Of a stretch of 64,000 nt of DNA, positions 57,906 to 64,000 are shown one piece after another (within the stretch, counting starts at the first letter, position 1; every line of letters begins with the position of its first letter). Location of the stretch: the NCBI RefSeq assembly GCF_026966905.1, contig NZ_JAPUBN010000006.1, positions 186,001-250,000 of the forward strand, read 5' to 3'. Below the pieces are notes generated by a model. That model did no database searches and was not told the DNA's origin. It worked only from the letters and a program-made list of their open reading frames with translations. The stretch is from Marinomonas phaeophyticola. GTDB taxonomy: Bacteria > Pseudomonadota > Gammaproteobacteria > Pseudomonadales > Marinomonadaceae. Position numbers and translations under genes: made by a program.

Positions 57906-58087
57906 AATTACCTCTATTGTCGTAATCGTTATTAATGTTGGATCGGCACCGGCATCAATATGACGCTCTTCCGCTAAAGCCGTTGCGTCTGGTTGCTCTG
58001 TTTGCGGTGCTTCCGCCTGCGTATCCGATTGTCGTTTCGCACCCATGGCTTTCAGTGCTTCAGCGTCCACCAATTTCGCTACCAATG
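57906..58087 (-). pseudogene. C-terminal fragment of an HlyC-like acyltransferase gene
   Basis: The frame V-A-K-L-V-D-A-E-A-L-K-A-M-G-A-K-R-Q-S-D matches the end of the intact acyltransferase at 62202-62858. All of the catalytic part is missing: at about 58088 the homology is replaced by non-coding DNA. It runs in frame into immunity copy A1 without a stop codon, giving a chimeric reading frame. The same fragment is in the 171-bp repeat further left. Confidence 0.75.
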
Positions 58088-58167
58088 AATAAAAGAAGCC
58101 ACATATGTCGAACTAATCATTTTGAAAAGTGTATGTTTTATTAAACTCGGCATTACATCCTTATAAA
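57997..58167. repeat. 171-bp direct repeat, right copy
   Basis: Second copy of the repeat at 56987-57157. Its outer end (ACATCCTTATAAA) is also found at about 60478, at the left edge of the second 2.3-kb module, linking all module borders. Confidence 0.85.
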
Positions 58168-58215
58168 CATTGAAGAAGATTTAAAGAGAAAAGGGAATAA
58201 TAAAGATAGAACGGA

Positions 58216-58917
58216 CTAGCTCATGGATTGCTCTTTAAATTTATAGCCAAACCTAAGTGGCTTGAGACCCGCCTGTTGGATTTTTTGGTATACCTCATCA
58301 GTGATAAAAATATATTCTTCATCCCAATGTAGTTCGTAAAAGCATGCTTTACCTTTGAGCTTATCTTTAAAAAGCACTTGATTATTTTCATTTCCAGGTA
58401 GTGCGCCATAATAATAATAATCTGCATAATCATCCTTAAAATCTACATGCCTCCGTTCTAACCCACCTACATTTGGGTTGATAGAATCGATAAGATTTTT
58501 ACAGATAAAATAGTAATAATCCGCGATTTTATTTTTCATATTATCCATTAAATCAAAATGAATAAAGTCATGGACACCTGGTTCAACCGATTCGATAATG
58601 TCTTTAAATGTCTGACTTACCATATAGGTATGACCAAAAAAATTTGAAAAATCATAAATGTTATTTACGTCAACTGCACACAAACTTTTAGGTAATAAGT
58701 CAGTATCAAAATCGTAGATTAATATTTTTTTCTTCCGCTCATAATAAGTAAAAGCCTCTCCCCCATTAAGTTTTTGGAATATTTCCTCGCGAGTTACTCT
58801 TCCCCTATTAGCTTGAGCATGCTTAACTAGGGCTTGATAATTTTGTTCACCTTCCTCGGAAATAAACGCAATCAAAAACTCATCTTTAGAAAAATCTTCG
58901 TCTATGGTACAAGCCAT
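58216..58917 (-). CDS. Type A DUF1629/Imm11-like immunity protein, copy A2 (intact)
   Basis: 233 aa, cytosolic, no signal. The C-terminal ~170 residues show the DUF1629 (Imm_MXAN_0049/Imm11) pattern: L-L-P-K-S-L-C-A-V-D, T-Y-M-V-S-Q-T-F-K-D-I-I-E-S-V-E-P-G-V-H-D-F, Y-Y-Y-F-I-C-K-N, D-K-L-K-G-K-A-C-F-Y-E-L-H and I-F-I-T-D-E-V-Y. Proteins of this family are known as immunity proteins of polymorphic toxins. Only intact type A copy of three. An acyltransferase tail fragment (58944-59003) lies just upstream. Family call from memory; toxin partner unknown. Confidence 0.75.
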   Translation of the reverse strand: MACTIDEDFSKDEFLIAFISEEGEQNYQALVKHAQANRGRVTREEIFQKLNGGEAFTYYERKKKILIYDFDTDLLPKSLCAVDVNNIYDFSNFFGHTYMVSQTFKDIIESVEPGVHDFIHFDLMDNMKNKIADYYYFICKNLIDSINPNVGGLERRHVDFKDDYADYYYYGALPGNENNQVLFKDKLKGKACFYELHWDEEYIFITDEVYQKIQQAGLKPLRFGYKFKEQSMS

Positions 58918-58943
58918 AAATACCTCTATTGTCGTAATCGTTA

Positions 58944-59077
58944 TTAATGTTGAATCGGCGTATCAGCGATGTCTTGCTGGGCGTTAACCTGACGTTTAGC
59001 TCCTTAACGTTGAGCTATCTTTTTTGGATCGCTGCTGGGCACCTCATAACCCTATAATAAAGGGGAACAATAAACAT
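58944..59077 (-). pseudogene. Toxin-start and acyltransferase-tail debris between type B and type A genes (left module)
   Basis: After type B copy B1 an ATG at 59077 with AAGGA upstream reads M-F-I-V-P-L-Y, as at 56748, then changes to unrelated sequence. Further on, 59003-58944 reads A-K-R-Q-V-N-A-Q-Q-D-I-A-D-T-P-I-Q-H and a stop, resembling the tail of the HlyC-like proteins. This is the scar expected if the body of a toxin gene and the front of the next acyltransferase gene were deleted together. Confidence 0.6.
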
Positions 59078-59138
59078 TTTACGTCCTTGCATGAGGAAAT
59101 TATAAACTATAAATATAACTTTTTATTAAATGCTGACT

Positions 59139-59843
59139 TTACACTTCTGTAAAAACATCATTATAAATGATAGGCCCTATATTCTGTTCTTCTAACAAAG
59201 CCCTAACTTTATCTGGTATCATTATTTTTTTAGTATTAATATGCACTTCATGAAAACAGGCTTTTCCGCTGATTTTTTCTTTCTCTATTTTTTTCTTTAT
59301 TATCAAATGTGATATAGTCATACCAAAAATAGTCAGATTTTTTTTCTGATGACGCGTGAAATTTTTATTTACTTTAATAAAGCCTTCAGAGTCTTCTATT
59401 AAAGCATCCACTATATTCATACAACGAAAAAAATAGTACCGAGCCACATGCAGCCCAGTTTGATCGACTAATTCAAACGGCTTAAAGTAGTGAATCGACG
59501 GTTCTACGGACTCAATCACGGCTTTAAAACGCTCACTGACCACGTAAATTTGATCAGTATAATGGGAAAAATCCCGTAAAGAATTAGGATCTAATAGGCA
59601 GACCTTTTCCGGTAGCAAGGCGTCATTTACTGGGTGCAGTAATTTATAGGTTCGAAAATCGACAAAATCTAAAAGCGGTTCATCTCTTTGAATTCTACTA
59701 ATATTTTCATTGCTCCCATCGGTAATATATTTTTTAATTTCCTCCTGCAGTTTAATGTAATTCTCTTGATCCTGTTCGGATACAAAGCTAACTCTAAAAT
59801 TTGGATACTCTTCGCTATGGTCAGGTGTTATCGTGGCGGACAT
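59139..59843 (-). CDS. Type B DUF1629/Imm11-like immunity protein, copy B1
   Basis: 234 aa from the ATG at 59843 (M-S-A-T-I-T-P-D-H-S-E-E); the frame is open further upstream but into the acyltransferase end. DUF1629 pattern: L-L-P-E-K-V-C-L-L-D, I-Y-V-V-S-E-R-F-K-A-V-I-E-S-V-E-P, Y-Y-F-F-R-C-M-N-I-V-D-A-L. The stretch N-L-T-I-F-G-M-T-I-S-H-L-I-I-K looks like the other-frame translation of K-S-D-Y-F-W-Y-D-Y-I-T-F-D-N-K, the sequence kept in the fragment near 56960. Two compensating shifts would explain this. Starts 40 nt after the acyltransferase stop. Confidence 0.72.
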   Translation of the reverse strand: MSATITPDHSEEYPNFRVSFVSEQDQENYIKLQEEIKKYITDGSNENISRIQRDEPLLDFVDFRTYKLLHPVNDALLPEKVCLLDPNSLRDFSHYTDQIYVVSERFKAVIESVEPSIHYFKPFELVDQTGLHVARYYFFRCMNIVDALIEDSEGFIKVNKNFTRHQKKNLTIFGMTISHLIIKKKIEKEKISGKACFHEVHINTKKIMIPDKVRALLEEQNIGPIIYNDVFTEV

Positions 59844-59883
59844 ATATTTTTCTCTTCTATAATCGTTAAAATATTTTAAATGC

Positions 59884-60432
59884 TTAGTGTTTAATCGGAT
59901 CAATGCCGCCATCTACTGAGTTAGTCGCCACATGCTGCGCTTCTTCGGGTACGATCTTTGACTGGCGCTTCGCGCCCATGGCTTCCAGTGCTTCGCTATC
60001 CACCAATTTCGCTACCAATGGGTGAATATTCAAATCACCGCCTTTGATGACCTGTTTTAGATTTCGTACTACTTGAGCCGTTCGCTCTTTTGAAGGAGCG
60101 ATCACATCCAATAGCCAGTTCACTTCACCGCTGGTCCAGTCTTCGGCTTTCAATTTTACTGGAAAGACGCCCGCAGCGATTTGTTCGCGGATTTTAGCAT
60201 CCACTTCGGCTGACACACTGGCCCAGATCGCCAGCCCAGCCATATCCTCCATAGGAATGGATTGTGGTTGAGCACTGCCCTCTTGCTGGTCAATCTTGTC
60301 GCTCTGTTCAGTGTTAGCTGGAGCCGCATATGCAAAGGCTATGCGATTGCGAATCAGAGGGTTAAATACGATTTGATCCAGATCCGCAATGGATTGAGAG
60401 CGGTAGCGCGGTAACAGAATGTAAAGATACAA
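59884..60432 (-). CDS. HlyC-like toxin-activating lysine-acyltransferase, N-terminally truncated copy
   Basis: 182 aa open frame. Family core from L-P-R-Y-R-S-Q-S onward: N-P-L-I-R-N-R-I-A-F-A-Y, G-L-A-I-W-A-S-V-S-A-E-V-D, A-E-D-W-T-S-G-E-V-N-W-L-L-D-V-I-A-P and a tail ending D-P-I-K-H. About 55 residues present in the full copy at 62202-62858 are replaced by six unrelated ones at 60415-60432, where module DNA joins. In HlyC enzymes the N-terminal part carries the catalytic His, so this copy may be inactive. A 23-residue insert after F-A-Y-A differs from the other copy. Confidence 0.65.
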   Translation of the reverse strand: MYLYILLPRYRSQSIADLDQIVFNPLIRNRIAFAYAAPANTEQSDKIDQQEGSAQPQSIPMEDMAGLAIWASVSAEVDAKIREQIAAGVFPVKLKAEDWTSGEVNWLLDVIAPSKERTAQVVRNLKQVIKGGDLNIHPLVAKLVDSEALEAMGAKRQSKIVPEEAQHVATNSVDGGIDPIKH

Positions 60433-60538
60433 CCGTCATCCACCAGTTTAATAAGACACCCTTCATGATTTTTTATTACATCCTTATAAACATTGAAGAA
60501 GATTTAAAGAGAAAAGGGAATAAAATAGATAGAACGGA

Positions 60539-61236
60539 TTAGCTCATGGATTGCTCTTTAAATTTACAGCCAAATCTAAGTGGCTTGAGACCCGCCTGTT
60601 GAATTTTTTGGTATACCTCATCAGTGATAAAAATATATTCTTCCTTCCAATGCAGTTCGTAAAAACATGCTTTGCCATCGAGCTTTTCTTTAAAGAGAAC
60701 TTGGTTATTTTCATCCGCAGGTCGTGCGCCATAATAATAATCTGCACAATCTTCCTTTAAATCTACATGCCTCCGTTCTAACCCACCTACATTTGGGTTG
60801 ATAGAATCAATAATATTCTTACAGCTAAAAAAATAATAATCCGCAATTTTATTTTTCATATTATCCATCAAATAAAAATGAATAAAATCATGGACACCTG
60901 GCTCAATCGATTCAACTATGTCTTTAAATTTCTGGCTGACCATATAGGTTTGACCAAAAAATTTTGAAAAATCATAAACATTATCAACATCAACTGCACA
61001 CAAACTTTTAGGTAAAAGGTCAGTATCAAAATCGTAGATTAATTTTTTTTCTGCTGCTCATAATAAGTAAACCCCTGTCCCCCATTAAGTTTTCCGAATA
61101 CTTCTTCACGAATTATTCTGCGCCAATTATTTTGAGCATGCTTAACTAGGGCTTGATAATTTTTTTCATCTTCCTCGGAAATAAACGCAATCAAAAACTC
61201 ATCTTTGGAAAAATCTTCCTTTATGGTACAAGCCAT
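60539..61236 (-). pseudogene. Type A DUF1629/Imm11-like immunity gene, copy A3, frameshifted
   Basis: Start M-A-C-T-I-K-E-D-F-S at 61236; frame stops after Q-Q-K-K-N at 61039. The rest (C-A-V-D-V-D-N-V-Y-D-F-S-K-F-F to K-F-K-E-Q-S-M-S at 60539) is in another frame. One extra A in the run of eight at 61043-61050 would give K-K-K-L-I-Y-D-F-D and restore the full protein (232 aa; one Tyr shorter than A2). So the gene is one base away from intact; slippage or a sequencing error are both possible. Confidence 0.78.
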
Positions 61237-61261
61237 AATTACCTCTATTGTCGTAATCGTT

Positions 61262-61396
61262 ATTAATGTTGAATCGGCGTATCAGCGATGTCTTGCTGGG
61301 CGTTAACCTGACGTTTAGCTCCTTAACGTTGAGCTATCTTTTTTGGATCGCTGCTGGGCACCTCATAACCCTATAATAAAGGGGAACAATAAACAT
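61262..61396 (-). pseudogene. Toxin-start and acyltransferase-tail debris (right module)
   Basis: Same scar as at 58944-59077: an ATG at 61396 opening M-F-I-V-P-L-Y, then unrelated sequence, then A-K-R-Q-V-N-A-Q-Q-D-I-A-D-T-P-I-Q-H and stop. It was copied with the module, so the deletion is older than the duplication. Confidence 0.6.
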
Positions 61397-61457
61397 TTTA
61401 CGTCCTTGTATGAGAAGTTTATAAAAAATAAATATAAGTTAACATTAAATTCTGACT

Positions 61458-62161
61458 TTACACTTCTGTAAAAATATCACTATAAATAATAGGCCCTAAA
61501 TTCTGCTCTTCTAACAAAGCCCTGACTTTATCCGACAACATTATTTTTTTAGTATTAACATGCACTTCATAGAAACATGCTTTTCCGCTGATTTTTCCTT
61601 TATCTATTTTTTTCTCTATTATCGAATGTGATATATTTATACCAAAAATAGTCAGATTTTTTTCTCATAGCGAGTAAAATTTTTATTTACTTTAGAAAAA
61701 CCGTCGGAATCTTCTATTAAAGCATCCACTACATTCATACAGCGAAAAAAATAATACTGGGCCAGATGTTCTCCTGCCTGATCGATCAGTTCAAACGGCT
61801 TAAAGTAATGCACCGACGGTTCTATGGACTCAATCACAGCTTTAAATCGCTCACTAACCACATAAATCTGATCCGTATAATGGGAAAAATCCCGTAATGA
61901 ATTAGGGTCTAATTGGCAGATTTTTTCCGGTAGTAAGGCTTCATTCACTGGGTGTAACAGTTGGTAGGCTCGAAAATCGACAAAATCCAAAAGGGGTTCA
62001 TCTCTTTGAATTCTTCCAATATTTTTATTCCGACCATTATTAATATATGCTCTAATTTCTTCCTTTAATTTAACGAAATTTTCTTGATCCTGTTCGGATA
62101 CAAAACTAACTCTAAATTTTGGAAACTCTTCGCTATGGTCGGGCGTTAACGTGGCGGACAT
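61458..62161 (-). pseudogene. Type B DUF1629/Imm11-like immunity gene, copy B2, frameshifted
   Basis: Start M-S-A-T-L-T-P-D-H-S-E-E at 62161; the frame stops at 61652 after T-R-Y-E-K-K-I (169 aa). The break is in a run of seven A where B1 has eight. With eight, B2 would read on to K-I-S-G-K-A-C-F-Y-E-V-H and end at 61458, matching B1 in length (704 against 705 nt). Upstream residues are highly similar to B1. Starts 40 nt after the acyltransferase stop. Confidence 0.78.
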
Positions 62162-62201
62162 ATCTTTCCCTCTTCTAAAATCGTTAAAATATTTTCAATG
62201 C

Positions 62202-62858
62202 TTAGTGTTTAATCGGATCAATGCCGCCATCTACTGAATTAGTCGCCACATCCGGCGCTTCTTCGGGTACGCTCTTTGACTGGCGCTTGGCACCCATGGC
62301 TTCCAATGCGGACTCATCCACCAATTTCGCGACTAGAGGATGAATATTTAGATCACCGCCTTTGATCACTTGTTTTAGATTACGGATCACTTTACTGGTC
62401 AGTGTTTTGGAAGGGGCAATCACATCGAAAAGCCAGTTCACTTCACCGCTGGTCCAGTCTTCGGCTTTCAATTTTACTGGAAAAACGCCCGCAGCGATTT
62501 GTTCGCGGATTTTAGCATCCACTTCGGCTGACACACTGGCCCAGATCGCTAGTCCCGTCATACCATCAATAGGGTTTTTATTTTCTTTTGGGTAGGCAAA
62601 GGCAATTCGATTACGAATTAACGGGTTAAACACCAAGTGATTAAGGTCTTCTATGGACTGTGAACGATAACGAGGAAGGTTCATTAAACTCAAGGTAACT
62701 TTAGCAAATGATTCTCTTACTTGGGTACGTAAAGCCAGAGCTTGCTCTACATTTTTTTCAGTGGCGTTATTTTCTGTAGTACTTTCTTTTTGTGTAGTAC
62801 TACCTATAGTGCTTTCAACTTCAGCGGCCAAATTAACCAGTGATTTTTGATTTAACAT
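62202..62858 (-). CDS. HlyC-like toxin-activating lysine-acyltransferase (full-length copy)
   Basis: 218 aa. After a Ser/Thr/Glu-rich start (about 1-45), the HlyC/RTX acyltransferase core follows: L-M-N-L-P-R-Y-R-S-Q-S-I-E-D-L, N-P-L-I-R-N-R-I-A-F-A, G-L-A-I-W-A-S-V-S-A-E-V-D, A-E-D-W-T-S-G-E-V-N-W-L-F-D-V-I-A-P-S. The W-T-S-G and D-x-I-A-P parts match E. coli HlyC. Such enzymes use acyl-ACP to acylate lysines of RTX toxins in the cytosol. The catalytic His expected in the W-x-x-x-S-P-x-H-R region is not obvious here (P-R-Y-R-S instead). First gene of the array. Confidence 0.72.
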   Translation of the reverse strand: MLNQKSLVNLAAEVESTIGSTTQKESTTENNATEKNVEQALALRTQVRESFAKVTLSLMNLPRYRSQSIEDLNHLVFNPLIRNRIAFAYPKENKNPIDGMTGLAIWASVSAEVDAKIREQIAAGVFPVKLKAEDWTSGEVNWLFDVIAPSKTLTSKVIRNLKQVIKGGDLNIHPLVAKLVDESALEAMGAKRQSKSVPEEAPDVATNSVDGGIDPIKH

Positions 62859-62860
62859 TA

Positions 62861-63158
62861 TATTATCCTTAACTTTTACATTAAAACTGTATGCTTATAA
62901 TGAATAAATTAAACCGCTATCCTGATAATTAAATTTATTGCCACGGATAATAAACAACTCACTTTTATATATCAACCATTAAGTCTATAGGTCTTTGAAT
63001 TTACTCTGTTATCCTGCTTTTTATTTATAATCCCCCCTATTAAAAATGCATTTCAATTATGTTCAATTCATATTAATGGACGTTTTATTACAAAAAAGTT
63101 AAAAAACCTTTATTATAGAGTGGATGTAATTCCCTTTATTAATGAGTCGTCCCTGAAT
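62861..63158. other. Gene-free stretch with the presumed array promoter
   Basis: About 300 AT-rich bases upstream of the acyltransferase gene. AAGGATAAT lies just before its start (minus strand). No operator or repeat was recognised. Confidence 0.4.
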
Positions 63159-63185
63159 CATGGCGTTTCAGGCAGAAGCGCCATG
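63159..63185 (+). promoter_or_regulatory. Hairpin covering the start of a small open frame
   Basis: 11-bp arms CATGGCGTTTC (63159-63169) and GAAGCGCCATG (63175-63185), one wobble, 5-nt loop. The right arm contains the ATG at 63183. It could hide the start codon or be unrelated to translation. Confidence 0.45.
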
Positions 63186-63365
63186 CTATTTCTAGGTATT
63201 TTCATTGCAAACGTTATTTACCGTCATAATCGCCTTAAAAATTTTCCACAATACGAGCGCAATAAAGCCACTTTATTTGTATTGTTTGGCATATCCATAG
63301 CGTCCAATTTTTTGGCATCCATATGGCGTATTTATAATAAGATTTCGGTATTAACTACCTTGTAA
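63183..63365 (+). CDS. Possible small membrane protein
   Basis: 60 aa from the ATG at 63183 (81 aa if a GTG at 63120 is used). Two hydrophobic stretches, M-L-F-L-G-I-F-I-A-N-V-I and A-T-L-F-V-L-F-G-I-S-I-A-S-N-F-L-A-S-I, with a basic loop between. No family recognised and no good ribosome site seen. Low confidence that it is a gene. Confidence 0.3.
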   Translation: MLFLGIFIANVIYRHNRLKNFPQYERNKATLFVLFGISIASNFLASIWRIYNKISVLTTL

Positions 63366-63840
63366 AAAAATTAGATTTGGTAGGTTAAGAGTTTTTCAGT
63401 GTCAACTAACTAAAGCTCATAAACCTTAATCTTCTTGTAGCATTCAAACTTCCTTTATCGAGCCTACTCATCTCGCGCAGTACAAAAGCAAACGTGCGAA
63501 ACATTTCTTACCAAGTAGTCGTTGGTCTATTTTATTTTTATAGATGAGGAGTAGACACAAGTTATTATTTTCTTATATGTCAAATTACTGTAAAATCTCG
63601 ACCTCATTAAATACTCACTAATATAAGGTAAAGCGCTTTGCTAATTACGCCACCATAGGCTTTTCCCTCGTACCGTCACCGTTCTGCGTGACAAACTATA
63701 CCGTCTAACGGTAGGAATTCTTTGTTAGAAAATTACCGGTTAATACACGATATCGTCTATGTGTAACAACGGCCTGATAGAATCTATCTGTTGATTTGAT
63801 CTGTTACTTTTATGTTTTGCTGAATAATATAAGGTTTACT
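63366..63840. other. Gene-free leader of the SulP gene, 475 bp
   Basis: Contains a small palindrome TACCGTCTAACGGTA at 63699-63713 and the presumed promoter of the anion transporter gene. TATAAGG immediately precedes its start region. Nothing else recognised. Confidence 0.4.
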
Positions 63841-64000
63841 ATGCTTGAAAAATTGAAACTCGAATGGCTTTCTAACATACGTGGCGACTTACTCGCTGGT
63901 ATTGTGGTTGCGTTGGCACTAATACCAGAAGCAATTGCTTTCTCGATTATTGCGGGCGTTGATCCTAAAGTTGGCTTATATGCCTCTTTTTGTATTGCCG
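63841..64000 (+). CDS. SulP-family inorganic anion transporter, 5' part (runs off the window)
   Basis: The first 53 codons. [22 protein letters not shown] is the conserved first helix region of SulP proteins, followed by [11 protein letters not shown]. The family transports sulfate, bicarbonate or similar anions; the substrate cannot be told here. AAGG lies seven bases before the ATG. Confidence 0.88.
   Translation, partial: MLEKLKLEWLSNIRGDLLAGIVVALALIPEAIAFSIIAGVDPKVGLYASFCIA

Larger units (their letters stand above)
58154..60477. repeat. 2.3-kb tandem duplication, left module (acyltransferase - type B - type A)
   Basis: Gene order, spacing and non-coding stretches match the module at 60478-62860 with an offset of 2319-2324 bp. 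For example, the 175-nt block 58919-59093 recurs almost unchanged at 61238-61412. The acyltransferase in this copy lacks its N-terminal third. Confidence 0.8.
60478..62860. repeat. 2.3-kb tandem duplication, right module
   Basis: Second module with the complete acyltransferase gene, type B copy B2 and type A copy A3. Nucleotide identity with the left module is high across genes and spacers by eye. Confidence 0.8.

Noticed and set aside
57606..58085. A single 159-codon gene
   Set aside because: It is an acyltransferase tail fused to the start of immunity copy A1, then out of frame; a rearrangement product.
56900..62900. CRISPR-like array, suggested by repeated units
   Set aside because: Repeats are long (171 bp and 2.3 kb) and coding; no short regular repeat-spacer pattern is present.

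Overview
The window looks like chromosome of a low-GC marine gammaproteobacterium of the Oceanospirillales, most like Marinomonas. This placement rests on gene content (PomA/MotA-type flagellar stator, ArsJ module, tripartite carboxylate transporter, protein similarity judged from memory), not on a search. No rRNA, tRNA or CRISPR array was seen.

Layout. 0-5.6 kb (minus strand): 5' end of motB, a frameshifted motA/pomA, then an RND efflux pump with its adaptor. 5.8-12.8 kb (plus): uup, a DUF2760 gene and two overlapping atypical Hsp70 genes, the second frameshifted near its end. 12.9-18.1 kb: an unknown acidic protein, an M14 carboxypeptidase, trmJ, a membrane J-domain protein and moaC-moaD-moaE. 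18.2-20.7 kb: a lone tyrosine recombinase and an OmpA-family porin. 20.9-25.0 kb: an arsenic operon (ArsC-ArsR fusion, ACR3, ArsJ-associated GAPDH, ArsJ) behind a 16-bp perfect palindrome arm pair. 25.2-27.8 kb: rnr and a cold-shock gene.

28.8-50.9 kb is a sugar-acid catabolism and uptake region: a FadR-type GntR regulator, dgoK, a D-galactarolactone cycloisomerase-like enolase, a TctCBA-type transporter, an aldehyde dehydrogenase, a ribose-type ABC transporter, a YesMN-type two-component system and a peptide/nickel-type ABC transporter. A 15-bp palindrome, AAACAT-N3-ATGTTT, recurs before the regulator, dgoK, the cycloisomerase, the aldehyde dehydrogenase and the last ABC operon, mostly as pairs 16 bp apart. 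It probably defines one local regulon run by the GntR protein.

51-55.1 kb: dkgB-like reductase, luciferase-like oxidoreductase and MFS exporter, divergent from a LysR regulator. 55.1-56.3 kb is decayed DNA with a GNAT remnant and the C-terminal piece of a type I secretion HlyD adaptor.

56.3-62.9 kb (minus strand) is the most unusual part. It is an array of HlyC-like toxin-activating acyltransferase genes and fragments alternating with two types of DUF1629/Imm11-like immunity genes. It includes a 2.3-kb tandem duplication, and short 'toxin start' remnants follow the immunity genes. Order and debris fit repeated hlyC-immunity-toxin-(hlyB)-hlyD units from which the toxin bodies were deleted and the immunity genes kept. 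The window ends in the start of a SulP anion transporter gene.

Several frameshifts (motA, second Hsp70, three immunity copies, a toxin remnant) sit in runs of 7-8 A/T. This means either homopolymer sequencing errors or real slippage/decay.
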